Shown here piece by piece: positions 48,944-60,526 of a stretch of 64,000 nt of DNA (position 1 is its first letter; every line of letters starts with the position of its first letter). Both the position numbers and the translations under genes were made by a program. Origin of the DNA: Epiperipatus broadwayi (lineage: Eukaryota > Onychophora > Udeonychophora > Euonychophora > Peripatidae); the NCBI GenBank assembly GCA_028023455.1, contig JAQFVV010006825.1, positions 62,001-126,000 on the forward strand. The letters are read 5' to 3'. The notes beneath the pieces are model-generated. The model made no database searches. It was not told the DNA's origin and saw only the letters and a program-made list of their open reading frames with translations.

Positions 48944-50304
48944 ACAATTTCACTAAATATGATAATCCTAAACTAAATCTCAGGAATATATCTCCTTAAG
49001 AAATACCATGGTAGTAATTCCATATGCTATGCCATATTTATTTAACTGGCTTAATTATAAAAAAAACATTTATGTACTTCTTTATCCAATACAAACTAAG
49101 AAGGATGCTTCATCTCTTAAAAAATTATATGCTCTGCAAAGGAGCTACTATTTCTATGTAAAAAAAAAGAACTATATTATCTACATATACCTAGAGAAAT
49201 ACTTCAACTGTAAATATTCTAAGTAAGAAGCTACTACTTCTAAGGAGCTTAATGACTCATTATAAATATAGACTTACTTCACCATTAAAAACATACTATG
49301 CATGGACTAAAGTAAATTATTATTACTAGAATAGAAATTGAATTCCATACAACCTTGTTAAATTCAGTTTTCTATTCTCTCTCACACACAAAATATAGTG
49401 TATGCAGTATGGTTGTGTATCATTAAACAAAATTTATTTGTTCTTGCACTTGCATGCTCTGGAGAAATGCTGTTTAAAAAAAAAGAGAAACTATGTTATA
49501 TGTTTTAGCATGTACACATTCTCTTTTTTTTTAAAAAAAAAATTACATCAATGCTAGCCTAATAACATAAATAAAGTTCATGAGTTTATGCATGAATTCT
49601 TCTCCCATGACAATCCATGAAGATAAAGAAGAATAGTGTAAATTGCAAAAGAGAACTCATTATCAAATGTATGAGAAGGTTAAGTTCTATAGTCTATTGT
49701 TCATGTTAGTTGTTGACTGTAGATTATAATGATCTGATAGAATCACTTAGCAATCTTCTTGGAAAAGCTTTTATAAATTCTATTGCAGTTGATATTTTAA
49801 AATATTATTCTCAAAATGATTATTAGATTATTTTTAAAACAGATGACTCACAGATGTTTTCATACCAGGTGGAAAAGATAATATTAATTAAAAGATTGGT
49901 GATACTTCAAACAAATTTAGCTTTTAGCCATCCATGGCCATTAACTGTTTATATAAATAGTTTTACTAAAAAGTATATGTAGAAAAAATGATGAAGTCAA
50001 AGCAAAAGTAACAGTAGAAATAGTCATTTTTGAATGTATCGGCACATATCTATAAACTTTGATTTACATAGATTATTACCATGATATTTTTAGAATAAAT
50101 GATTTATTTTCACATTTCATGCTCCATGATGTATAATGTTTTATCCAAAGACATGCACACACTATGTTATTGCTTTAGAATGCCCATTTTGATTTGAACA
50201 AATATATTACATAATATAATAAATTTATTGTTTTTTATAATAAAATAAATAAAAATAATCTTAAATAAATATGTTTTTCTGAAGGTTTGTGATGATAGTA
50301 TTTT
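48944..50304. other. AT-rich spacer, no gene seen
   Basis: AT-rich DNA. A 72-codon frame at 49008-49226 has no recognisable domain. Confidence 0.45.
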
Positions 50305-51290
50305 AGTTGTATTTTTATATTGGACTATTCCACCATCTAATATAAGTATTGAATGTCTTTAGAAAAAATTCACTTTATTTAAATATTCCAAATACATTCA
50401 ACTGGTAGAAATAGCACATAAAACAGATTAGTATATGCATGATGTTTCAAAAGGTATTATTCTCTCCTCTTCAGGTGTTTCTGGCCTGACCAGTGACAGG
50501 AATAGCAAGGGATTCGAACCAGGATCCTTAGATTCTTTAGTATTGAATTTTAAGGTAATGCTCTAATCAATTGAGCTATCATGCCAAAGGTAACAGTCAG
50601 TAGAAAATTTCATATACTTATTTATGAGACTCCTCCAGCTTTTTCCACTTTAGTGGTTTCCATACATTATGTATAATCGCACTATGTTGGCTTATGGGAT
50701 TGTTTGCCATTGTTATATGAACAACTTCTTTAAATTTTCCTCTTTATACCTTTTCTTCTCTATTCAATATTTTTATATTTTCTCAATTGAACATATGTTC
50801 ATTGGCACCTACATGGTTTGCTACCTTAGACACATCTGTTTTCTTTCTTCTAACTAGCAGTTTGTGTTATTGCAAGCACTTTTCAATGGAATGACTGGTC
50901 TCACGAGTATATGTTCTTCCACAGTCACATGATATTTCATATATGCAGTTTTTTCTTTTAAGCATTTCAAGTTTAGGCTTTGTAGATGTTAGAATTTCTC
51001 ATAGTGTGGTATATCTCTGGAAAGTTTTTCTGACATTATACTGATTGCAGATTTCCCTTAATTTGTCTACTATTTTTGGAATATATGGACACACTACAGT
51101 CCCAATAATTGTTTTTTTCTTTTGTTGGTTCTTGTTATTGTCTATTTAATGTTTTCTTAATCACAGATGATAGATAAACATTTTTCATAAGATTTTATTC
51201 TATATAGATCTTTTCTTTTTCCAAATTTCTAGTTTCTGAATGAACTTCTTTTGTTCTCTTCCATAGTGATAGTATAACGCCATGTTTTAT
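50305..51290 (-). mobile_element. Penelope-like retroelement (PLE), 5'-truncated, minus copy
   Basis: On the minus strand this copy runs from the hinge at about 51290 through ATGGCGTTATACTATCACTA, KKTLNRQ and TVVCPYIPKI-like remnants of the RT tail. A decayed GIY-YIG endonuclease region follows. Next comes a 3' region with a tRNA-like module (50500-50586), CACCTGAAGAGGAGAGAATA and TGAATGTATTTGGAATATTT, ending near 50305. It is inverted relative to 51290-52230 and shares its entire length. Numerous stops make it non-coding. Confidence 0.8.
50500..50586 (-). ncRNA. tRNA-like module in PLE 3' region (best copy)
   Basis: On the minus strand TAGCTCAATTGATTAGAGC (50560-50578) fits an A box and GGTTCGAATCC (50510-50520) is an exact B-box consensus match, with about 40 bases between them. 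CCTTA and TAAGG can form a five-pair anticodon-like stem closing an enlarged loop. Related modules sit at the same place in the other three PLE copies. It could be an internal polymerase III promoter or a remnant of a SINE; a working tRNA is unlikely. Confidence 0.6.
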
Positions 51291-51355
51291 GTTTTTGGTG
51301 GGATTGGATGTGGCTATACATCCAATCACACCAGAAACACAAAACATGAAGTTAT
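51245..51355. repeat. Palindromic hinge of inverted PLE pair
   Basis: CCATAGTGATAGTATAACG... is followed after about 70 bases by its complement ...GTTATACTATCACTATGG. TGGATGTGGCTATACATCCA forms the centre. Here the two 5'-truncated PLE copies meet head to head. Confidence 0.88.
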
Positions 51356-51611
51356 ACTATCACTATGGAACAGAGCAAAAAATTTTTGTTCAGAAACCAG
51401 CAATTTGAAAAAAGAAAAGATCTATATGGAACAAACTCTTAGGAAAAATGGTTATCCATCAGCTGTTATTAAGAAAACCTTAAATAAACAACAAAAAGAA
51501 CCATCAAAAGAAAAAACAATTATTGGGACTGTAATGTACCCATACATTCCAAAAATAGGTGACAAATTAAAGAAAATCTGCAATCAGTATAACGTCAGAA
51601 CAAATTTCTAG
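51282..51611 (+). pseudogene. PLE reverse transcriptase tail
   Basis: The 109-codon frame contains TKHEVILSLWNRAKNFCS, KKEKIYMEQTLRKNGYPSAV, then TIIGTVMYPYIPKIGDKLKK and ICNQYNVRTNF. This is the conserved stretch that links the polymerase to the endonuclease in Penelope-like elements (compare the general pattern of an xNGYP motif, then a PYIPxxxDKL motif). Its start is artificial: the first 20 or so residues come from the palindromic hinge. The catalytic RT core is absent because the copy is 5'-truncated. The frame ends at a stop at 51609-51611 although homology continues. Confidence 0.82.
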
Positions 51612-52230
51612 AGCTATATCACACTATGAGGAATTCTAATATCTACAAAGCCTAAACTTAAAATACTGAAAAGAAAAAAACTGCATCTATGAAATACCAT
51701 GTGAATGTGGAAGAATATATATTGACGAGATCAGTCTTCCCACTGAAAAAATGCTTGCAAGAACACAGACTGATGATAAGAAGAGATAAATTGATGTATC
51801 TAAGATAGCAGACCATGTATATGCCAATGAACATATGAACAATTGAGAAAATACAAAATATATTGGATAGAGAAGAAAAGGTACAAAGAAGAAAATTTAA
51901 AGAAGCTGCTCATATGACAATGGCAAACAATCCCACAAACCAACCTAGTGTGACTATACATAAATGTATGGACACCACTAATCAACTTTGCTCTTAGAAA
52001 AAAGTGAAGAAATCATGAAGAAACTCATAGATCAGTTGGTTAGAGTCTTACCTAAAAATTCAATAGTCAAAAATCTAAGAGTCCTGTAACATCTGAAGAA
52101 GAGGGGAGAATAATACTGCTCAAAATGTTGTGGATATATTAACCTGTTTGATGTGTTATTACTAATAGTTGAATGTATTTGGAATATTTAAATAAAGTAA
52201 AATTTTTCTAAGTAGTCCAATATAAAAATA
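51290..52230 (+). mobile_element. Penelope-like retroelement (PLE), 5'-truncated, plus copy
   Basis: This copy spans the RT tail, GIY-YIG region, a decayed tRNA-like module (TAGATCAGTTGGTTAGAGT at 52028-52046), the hammerhead-like CTGAAGA box (52093-52099) and a 3' end with TGAATGTATTTGGAATATTT. It mirrors the minus copy at 50305-51290. Confidence 0.82.
51612..52010 (+). pseudogene. PLE GIY-YIG endonuclease region, frameshifted
   Basis: Read across frames: CIYEIPCECGRIYIDE (from 51682), which is the region equivalent to the CxxC...YIGET core of the PLE GIY-YIG nuclease. The text has IDE where YIGET is usual. Then come remnants of TEKMLARTQTDDKKR, KIADHVYANEHMNN-like and REEKVQRRKFKEAAHMTMAN (about 51871-51925). 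The GIY-YIG nuclease cuts target DNA for PLE insertion. Several frameshifts and stops interrupt it. Confidence 0.75.
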
Positions 52231-53169
52231 CAATTAAATAAATACGTTTACTTCAAATTAATAATTCATTTCTCCATTGTTTAAAGATATGGAGAAAACA
52301 TTCATGCGCATACATTCTATTATTATTAATATGACTATTACTATATTAAACATTAATAAAATATGAATCTACGATATATACTGCTATAATTACTAATGTA
52401 AAATATTTCTAAATATTTATAGGAGCAACAGAATATACATTTTTACAAGAGGAAATTATTTATTTGTAAATAATTTTATCTGTGAATGATAAAATTTCTA
52501 CAATACATTGTCAGTATGAATACAATCATAATACTTGTAATTAAATAAATTTCTTAAAAAAACATTGGTTTGTTAGCAAGCTAATAAAAAAATTAATCAA
52601 GTATATTTCTAATACTTATCTTTAATCAGGTATATTTCTAAAGCTTATATCAGAACATATCTATTATATTATGTAATCTCTTTCATTCGCCCCTCCCTCC
52701 CATAACCTTTTTTTTTAGCTGAAAAAACATCAAATAAAAGTGAATTATAATGTGGAACAATATTTTCTCAATAGAAAGGATTATTATCCATAAGATTAAT
52801 TTACCTAACTTTATTAACAAGTATAGGTTGATAGCAACAAATAAATTAACTATGATTACAAATATTTATTATTGGCTATGTTATTAATTCAAACACATGT
52901 ACTATTTTATCCTAACAACTTTATAATCATTCAACTATTTTATGCTTTAAGTATGATAGGTACGTCATTTTCCTGTCTTAATATAAGCATGTTATAGTCT
53001 AGTCATTGAAAAAATATATTAATGCCAATGATGGAAATCCTCTATAAATTGTTTTAAAATAGAAACTATAGACACAGAACCATCCTTAACCTAAGCTATA
53101 TGATCTCAAATTCTATTTGATATTCCTTTACTAATAAGTTATTTAAAATAATCTCAAGAGTATTTTATA
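52231..53169. other. AT-rich spacer, no gene seen
   Basis: AT-rich DNA without recognised repeats. A 3' LTR of the neighbouring Gypsy remnant would be expected here (left of 53170), but I could not find a matching pair. Confidence 0.45.
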
Positions 53170-53457
53170 TTAGCTTATATGTATAAAGAAAATTAAGTAA
53201 ATGCCATTTATTCTGGATATGTTAGGTTTCAAATTGTGGGCATTATATATTCTTTTTGGCCCATCTTCTGTCTTTATTATATAAGAATTTTCTCCTAACT
53301 TTGGTCTTATCTTGTAGAATTCTTCACATAAATTGAAAAGTTTTTTAAATATGTGTTTCTGTAGATGCCTAAACTGGGGAGTTCTAACTAACATTAGATC
53401 ATTAACCTTAAATGAATTTGGCTTTTGAAAGCTCTGTAAAATACATTTGGTACCCAT
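53170..53457 (-). pseudogene. Gypsy integrase C-terminal region
   Basis: The 95-codon frame contains FKVNDLMLVRTPQFRHLQ, KLFNLCEEFYKIRPKLGENS and YIIKTEDGPKRIYNAHNLKP. This is the usual order of the segment after the integrase core in Ty3/Gypsy Pol: a VGDxVLVR-like box, a GPYKI-like box, then N-Y-I and a HxxxLKP end. It ends shortly after, as expected for the end of Pol. Its start Met is internal to the original polyprotein. Confidence 0.78.
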
Positions 53458-53499
53458 TTTTATTAAATTTTTGTGAACATTTTCTTAATCTGCATTATG

Positions 53500-54120
53500 G
53501 TCTATTTCCTCTTGTATTATGGGCATTGGAGTTATCATTAATGTGAACCCCTCATGGCCAAAATGAAAGCATATTTGGCATAAAATTTGCTGATTCATTC
53601 TGCATTGAATTTATGTAGAATATAATTTATTTTTATTTTGTTTACCCAGTTTCTGTTATTTCTCTTGAGGTAAACTCTGAATAGGCAGTATAATTCCCTC
53701 AACTCTCTCACATGAGTTTGACTGAGAATTATGGACAGAAGTTTGGATACATTTAATGCTTTGTAATTCTAGTCAATTTTTCTATTCTATTGACATGAAA
53801 GAGGTGGCATGATCAATTAAAATCAACTGATGCTTTCTAATCAACAGGAATTTCAAATTTTGCATGGTTTTAATAACACATTGAATATTGTCTTTCTGGA
53901 TAGGATATGTAGAGATGAACTTAGAAAACACACCATAAACAACTAATATAGATTTAAACTTATAATAAGAAAATAGTGATCCATAATAATCAATAGCTAA
54001 TATTTCATTTGGTATGATTGGTGGTAACTTACCAGTATAATATTGACTAAAAAAATAGTTTTTAGACAAATTTCACATGATTTTAGATGATTTAGTATAG
54101 AAGCATACATTCTAAATCAG
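53500..54120 (-). pseudogene. Gypsy integrase zinc-binding and catalytic core
   Basis: From the 5' side: HLKSCEICLKT (remnant of the HHCC zinc-binding region, near 54075); then in a 95-codon frame (54069-53782) LPPIIPNEILAIDYYGSL with the first catalytic Asp, SILVVYGVFSKFISTYPI, and LILIDHATSFMS with the second Asp. Usually this reads DxGxxF; here His replaces Asn/Gly. The frame then breaks; a later piece RNNRNWVNKIK (near 53650) is the segment following the catalytic Glu, which I cannot place. It is inactive. Integrase inserts the cDNA into the host genome. Confidence 0.8.
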
Positions 54121-54477
54121 TAAAACAATTTAAACATTATATGTTCTACTTTCTGGGTCTGCAATATCCATATAAATAAAGTAAATTTCTCCTCAAACAA
54201 GTAGAAATAACAGTTTTCTATGAAATGTCATGAATTTCATAAACTTTATATAACAATCCATTTTCTGATAATTTATAATGCTGCAATATTTTATTAATCC
54301 CTGACTCTACAAACCTTACTTCTTTCCTTTTTATTTTGTAATTCAATATTGAGTGTAGTACAATACATATTCATTATTTTACATGTTCATTCTTTGCTTA
54401 CTCTCACTCACTTACAAATCATTTTATCTAATGCTATGAATATGACTGATCTTATCAAAATCACTGCTAAGCAATAG
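54120..54477 (-). pseudogene. Gypsy Pol linker between RNase H and integrase
   Basis: Minus-strand translation gives VRFVESGINKILQHYKLSEN then GLLYKVYEIHDIS in one frame, typical of the segment before the integrase zinc finger (…L..NGLLYK…). Stops and shifts occur on both sides. Confidence 0.6.
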
Positions 54478-54945
54478 TTAATTTGTAATATTGTTAATCT
54501 TTCTTTTATAGTGAACTAAGCTGGGTAATAAATTATTAATCTTTGAATTGTCTATATTTTTAGACCATGGTTTCCTTAATAGATACATAATAATATTATT
54601 CAGTTTTGGATCTTGTGATTGTAAATTGTTTAAATCCTTTAAATCATTCTTTACAAACCAATAAGAGAAATTGTTTATGATAAATAAATTTTCTACATTA
54701 GGATGTTGATGTTCCAATTTTACTGGGTTTCTACTAAGTATGTCCACAATTATATATATATTTTTCCTTATCAATGTTGTACACTGAAGTTGAATTATTG
54801 TAAAAATAAACACCATCACACTAAACTTGCAATCCCAATAAGTATTGACTTAATTTTCTAAAAGCCCATACAACTAAATGATCTTCCTTATCCATAGTCG
54901 AATAATATAATTCCATTTCTTTTAACAAAGTACTTAGAAAATACA
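54478..54945 (-). pseudogene. Gypsy RNase H domain
   Basis: Minus-strand pieces read LKEMELYYSTMDKEDHLVVW then AFRKLSQYLLG, which matches the Gypsy RNase H pattern (E..YS..EKE.LA.VWA...FR.YL.G). After a frameshift IVDILSRNPVKLEHQHPN matches the ADALSR box at the end of RNase H. RNase H degrades the RNA strand during reverse transcription. The upstream RT catalytic region is absent. Confidence 0.75.
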
Positions 54946-55092
54946 AAACGTATATAATCATAAGTGAATTAGTATAACAAAGTATATATAGCACTTTAAA
55001 TAGGTAATATCACTATACAAAATATATTTACCAGGTATGAGTATGAAATCCACTTTGTCTTTCATTACTACCATAAAAAAGCATCCAACAAA

Positions 55093-55125
<33 letters not shown>

Positions 55126-55126
<1 letters not shown>

Positions 55127-57136
55127 TATAATGGATTAAATAAATATAAAAATATAACTATTTCCAGGACACTTAATTATCATCAAGCCCATGACTGAGC
55201 AAGTCAAAAATTGTAATGGAATGTATAAATAAATATAATGTAAATGTAGAGTGTCATCGAGATCATATATAATCTAACTTGCAAACTTTTATAATTTATT
55301 GATGATGAGGATGAGCATCATGCAAATCAGATATTTATTGTACAACCTGGTGGATGCCACTGATCAATCCAGTTACAGTGATATTATGGCCTATAGCATG
55401 TGCATGTACAAGATATGAATGCTTTAAATCTTAATATTGGGATATTAAAATAAGAGTAACACAATAAATAAATGTAACAAACCCAAATGTAGTATCCATC
55501 AATGTTAGATTTTGCATGAACTCCAAAATAAAACAGAGAACCAAATAAATGTACAGATCAAAGACACAATGGTAAATGATAGCAATAATAATTTCATTAT
55601 ACAAAATTTGAATAATGATAACTAAGTAAAATAAAAATAACACATACAGTAAATTAATAAATATACACTATTTGTTTACTTTTAATAATAATTTTACAAT
55701 TTTAACAGTAATATTTTATATATATTAAATATTTAAATTGATAAACTATTATGATTTAGCATTTCGTAATCATTTATTAATTATTACTTTTATATGATAA
55801 TTTAAATAATCTCATGTGTATCATTTTCAATTTAAATTGTATTTATGTATTAGATATTTGTGAAACATAGAAACAATATATCACATTATGAATATATAAT
55901 ATTTAAGATATATATCTGCTCTGTTTCAAGTGATACTTTTTTGAAGTATAATACAAGTTAATGCTTATAATCCAATTTACTAATTAAATATTTTCATATG
56001 TTTTTTTAATAATAAGAAGAATAAATCTTTTAACTAAAACCATCTTCATAATAGATTTGAATATGCATCTTAAGCATTAATTAATATTTTTTATTTTTAT
56101 ATTAACTAAACATAGGCGTAATTGTCATTAACATTACTTTACAAAGAATGCATCATGAAATTATTTTCTTATAGTTTAAAACCAATGATATTACCATTTT
56201 ATATTTGCATTAGATAGTGCAATACAGAATAAAAATTGTTAATTGCTCCTATGTACTTGTTATTGATCGTTGGGCCCACAGTATTTCCTCAAAGATAATA
56301 ATAATCGAATGGATTTATTATACTAAAATTAGCTTTAATCGTTCAACTTTTTTTTAAAAAAAAAACAAACAAACAATATTTATTCTTTTGCTTCTTCGTT
56401 AATCAGAATCAAATAATTTACGACATCCATTAAATTTGAAATGAGAAATTTATATCACAATACTTATTTACAGGTTAGATTTCCAATTTTGAAGAGAGAT
56501 ATTTATGTTACGTCATTCCATTATTTCACGTTAATTACTTCATCCAAACTTCAGGGCAATATTATAGAATATGAGGAAATAATCTCTCCCTCCAACTTGT
56601 TTGTTTAGAATTTTATATTTTTGGTTGATTAATCAAAATATAGGATTATAATCACAGATCAGTTTTAAAAATGCAAGATTTGAAAATACACATTATTCAG
56701 TTCAATGTATTCTTCTCTTTACTTTGAATCCATAATCACGCTCTTTAAACATGCAGACAGATTTCAATTAATTTTTTATATCAGTTTTCTCATTTTAAGT
56801 TTAGAGTTCATAGAAATTAATTAATTTACATAAATAAAAAAAAACACAAATAAAAATATTTTCATAAATTGTGATAATAAAAATTTAATAATCCAGAGTA
56901 ACAAACATATTTTTATTTATTTTAGATAACAATTAATTATATTAATTTTATAAAAGATTTTAATATTGATATTACTTATTGATCAGGTTACTTATCCATA
57001 GCCAATATGCATTACCATTCTCTATTAACTAGACTGTAAATATATTTGTTCAACAATAACAATAATAATATAGTTTTAGTTTTTTTTATTTTATTTTAAA
57101 TACCTTCCAACTTTAATATAAATTTTATAGTTTCAA
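55126..57136 (-). repeat. Interspersed element C, copy 1 (2.0 kb)
   Basis: It starts TTATAATGGATTAAATAAAT right after (CA)n(TA)n and ends ATAGTTTCAA. It is homologous along its length to 59723-62948 in the same orientation; strand is arbitrary. Shared blocks include ATTATCATCAAGCC, GTAATGGAATNNATAAATAA, TGCAAGCCATATATTTATTG-like, GTGGATGCCATTGAT, GGGCCCACAGTATTTCCTC, TTAGCTTTAATCGT, CCAATTTTGAAGAGAGATAT and ACTAGACTGTAAAT. The frame 55431-55643 (70 codons) has no known domain. Its position inside the Gypsy remnant suggests insertion into it. Confidence 0.75.
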
Positions 57137-57349
57137 TCCCCCTTTGTTTTGAAAAACAAAACAAAAAAAAAAGATACACTGGTTTCTTCCAATTTCCTTT
57201 TATTAATTATCTGTTAATTTATAATTTCTAAAAGAAAATTACAACATTTTGATTTTTATAGTAAGAATAATTTTGATATCATTTAGCATCTATGGAAATG
57301 CCTCTTATATTATTCTTAAATAATATTATAACTAATATTAAATATAAAC

Positions 57350-57800
57350 AATATTCATCCATAATTCTTAATATTATCAAAAAATTATTTGAAACAATCT
57401 CATATTTCTGGAAATATTGACATATGAATGTTTTAGATCAGTAATGGTACCCAAGTCAAAACACACTATTAATTAAGTTAACATTATTAAAATCATATAT
57501 TCCTGGATCAAATAATTTAATTTCTAATTTATCATGATTATATAGAAAACATTTATTCACTTTACAGTCATTGCTTACAGAATGAAATGAGCCAAATTTT
57601 CTTATTTTATTTGCTCTAACATCAAATACTTTCCACTACTTATGTTTTCTAGTAGCCAAACATCTTTCATTTATAATAAATTGAATATACTTTGAACCAA
57701 CACTTAGTAATGTATATACAATTGTTTTAAGATTTTCTTTTCATTCATTGAATCTAAAATATTTTTTCTCTTCTTGCCAATATCATATAACATTATTTCT
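57350..57800 (-). pseudogene. Unrecognised conserved-looking coding remnant within the Gypsy element
   Basis: On the minus strand a nearly open stretch reads IVYTLLSVGSKYIQFIINER, CLATRKHK*WKVFDVRANK, RKFGSFHSVSNDCKVNKCFL and KLEIKLFDPGIYDF, with single stops (marked *). Its place after the gag-like region suggests the end of Gag or the protease region, but I see no aspartic protease D(T/S)G motif. Confidence 0.45.
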
Positions 57801-57944
57801 TCTTAACAACTTGTAATTATCCGAGGGTAATAATCTTTAAGAAATAATTCAATGCTAGCTGTTTTATTTGATTCTTAAGTATTTGTTAAACATACTTTTT
57901 ATTATTCATGACAATATTTTCTTCTTTATTATCTAAATCATTTT

Positions 57945-58554
57945 CTGCATTCTTATTATTTTTATTAACTCCTATATATTCTACTATTCAACTTTAGTTT
58001 CTACTTGTATTTCACTAAAATCAATTTCTAACTTAAGCTTGTCATTGAAATCCACTTTTATTTCTTCATTTATTTCTACTATTTTCTTATCAACTTTCTT
58101 TACTTCTTTTTTGAATTTGACTCCTAAATTCTGAAAATTTTCTTTTGCAACTCTGCTAAAGTTTTCCTTCTAAATCCACAATTTATTTATCCATACTATT
58201 GCTAATATTAGTAAAATTCATTTCCCATTTCTCACTATATTATTTCCTAATTCTTTTAATTTTGAATTTATCTCTTTTCTCATCCTTGAACTATTTTTTT
58301 TATAATTTAACACTATTTCTTTCAGATTGCAATTTATCTCTTTCATTTTTATACTATTTTCTTTCATGCCTTCTTTTATTGTTAACCTATTTTCTTACTA
58401 TTTGAAATTTAAATTACCACATTTAGAACCCATCTTTTCAAATAATTTGGAATTTATTTTCACACTATCTTTTGCAATAAGATTTTGAACATTTTCCCCA
58501 TAGATAATGGTGGTTTTGTCTCTTCTGTTAATGGTACTACTGTTTCTTCTTCCA
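57945..58554 (-). pseudogene. Gag-like coiled-coil region of the Gypsy remnant
   Basis: A possible start (ATG complement at 58552-58554) opens MEEETVVPLTEETKPPLSMG, then frameshifts into a long Lys/Glu/Asn-rich stretch: SVKINSKLFEKMGSK, KEGMKENSIKMKEINCNLKE, MRKEINSKLKELGNNIV and SRVAKENFQNLGVKFKKEVK, KVDKKIVEINEEIKVDFNDK. Heptad-like spacing of hydrophobic residues suggests a coiled coil. Gag N-terminal regions of some invertebrate Gypsy elements look like this. The plus-strand frame 58199-58405 is a shadow. Confidence 0.55.
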
Positions 58555-58779
58555 TTTTAGATAATATGCTTTTATAATCAACAATTTAGTACAAGAAAAA
58601 TGCTGAAATCTGTCCTCCCATAAACTACATATTTCACTAAGAATTGGACGAATATATTTAAAATAGGCATATCTGCTTTAAAATTTTTCTATATTTCTTT
58701 TTATTAAATATTATTTACTAATTACAAATTTTATTTTATTTTTTATGGACCCTCCCAAATAAAAAAAAAAATTACATGG

Positions 58780-59343
58780 TATATTCTCTCATCTCTTTTA
58801 TTTTTCTGGGTTTGTTTTATTGCATTACTACAATATTTTTCAAAAGTATATCATTGTCATATTTCACACAATTTTACTTTTCACTTGGCCCAATAAATGT
58901 CATATCATGTTAATTATTGATGGGGTTATTAATAAAATATTAAAATTCTTTAACAATTTCTTTATTTAAAATAATACCAAGCTAATCATCCATAACTGAA
59001 TTTTTTAATAAAGACAAACATACCTAATCATCATGTAAATTAATTTATATAATGTGCTAAAAAACAACTATGGGTATTCTATATTTAGTAAATAAATCAC
59101 CAGGAATTATATCTCTGGGATAATCTATTAAATAGTAAAACTGGGTATTCTATTCTTAATACATGAACAAATATAAAAAAACCTGTAATTACATCTCTGA
59201 TATCCTCTCTTTATTGATAAGTCCTGACATTTATCATCTGGCACTCTATCAATATTTGCAAACATTTTCCTATATGTACGCTTATAAATTCCCCACTCAT
59301 ACTTAACATATTTTATTTTAACAACTTTTCCAAATAAATGCAT
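58780..59343 (-). pseudogene. Unrecognised decayed ORF upstream of the gag-like region
   Basis: A 71-codon frame (59343-59128) reads KIKYVKYEWGIYKRTYRKMF, ANIDRVPDDKCQDLSIKRG, CNYRFFYICSCIKN. Past its stop the same strand keeps protein-like text: YLIDYPRDIIPGDLFTKYRI, LNKEIVKEF, INNPIN and MTFIGPSEK, interrupted by about ten stops. It may be an extra ORF of the element, a leader of Gag, or a separate element. No family recognised. Confidence 0.35.
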
Positions 59344-60526
59344 TCACAACATTTTACATGAATTTATTCTATATATTTCAAAGAATTTTCATGGGAACAT
59401 GGGTCTACTCTCAATTGATCAGCATGTCTGTTAATACTATTAACAAAACCAACAATAATGTTACAATACCAAACCCTTATTAGGACATCAAATTTATAAA
59501 ACGTACTTCTACAATACAATTTTCTTCTAATATAAAAATATTTACAGCCCTAATTTTAATAATTCAGAATTGTAATGGTATAAGTATATATTAATCTTTT
59601 CTCTCAGGTATAAGATTATCAAAGTAATGCCAGTAATTATAGAGATATAAATAAATGAAAATAACTACTCTTCTATCTCAGAGTACAAGTATATTAAGCA
59701 CCTAAAGTTGGAAAGCCAAATATTGTAATATATTAAATGAATATAAGAACATAACTACTCTCAGGACACTAAATTATCATCAAGCCATGAACTGATCAAG
59801 CTAAAAACTGTAATGGAATCGATAAATAAATGTAATGTAAATGTAGTGTGATATTGTAATCACATATAATCTAACCTGTAAACATTTAGAATTTGTTAAT
59901 AAAGAGGATGACCATTATGCAAGCCATATATTTATTGTACAACTTGGTGGATGCCATTGATTAATCCAGTTACAGTGACATTATGACCTGTAGTATGTTC
60001 ATGTATGAGATATAAATGCTTTAAAGCCTAATGTTAGAAGATTAAAATAGGATTAACACAATAAATAGATGTAACAAACCCAAATACAATATCCATCAAT
60101 GATAGATTTTACATTAATTGCAAAATAAAACAATGAACCAAATAAATTTAGAGATCAAGAACACAATGATAAATGATAGCAATAATAATTTCATCATATA
60201 TAATATGAATTATGATAACTAAATAAAATAAAGATAACAAATATAGAAAATTAATAAATATACACTACTTATCTACAATCAATAATAATTTTACAATTTT
60301 ATCAGTAATATTTTATGTATTTCAAATATTTAAATTGATGGACTATTATGAACTAGCAATTCATAACTATTTATTAATAATTATTTTTAAATTATAATTT
60401 GAAAAATCTCATATGTATAATTTACAATTTAAATTAGGTTTTTGTATTGGATATTACATTTATGAAACATAGCAACAATATATCATATTATGAATTAATA
60501 ATATTTAGCTTTCCTGTGTAATAAAG

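Larger units (their letters stand above)
53170..59345 (-). mobile_element. Ty3/Gypsy-type LTR retrotransposon remnant
   Basis: Minus-strand reading gives, in order: an unknown ORF (59343-58780), a gag-like coiled-coil region (58554-57945), an unknown conserved piece (about 57800-57350), RNase H (54945-54478), integrase zinc-binding and core domains (about 54120-53500), and the integrase C-terminal region (53457-53170). The reverse transcriptase core expected between the unknown piece and RNase H is missing; that position is filled by repeat C (55126-57136). LTRs were not identified. All parts carry stops and frameshifts. Confidence 0.8.

Noticed and set aside
58199-58405. Leu/Phe-rich plus-strand open frame
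   Set aside because: It is the complement of the Lys/Glu-rich gag-like region.
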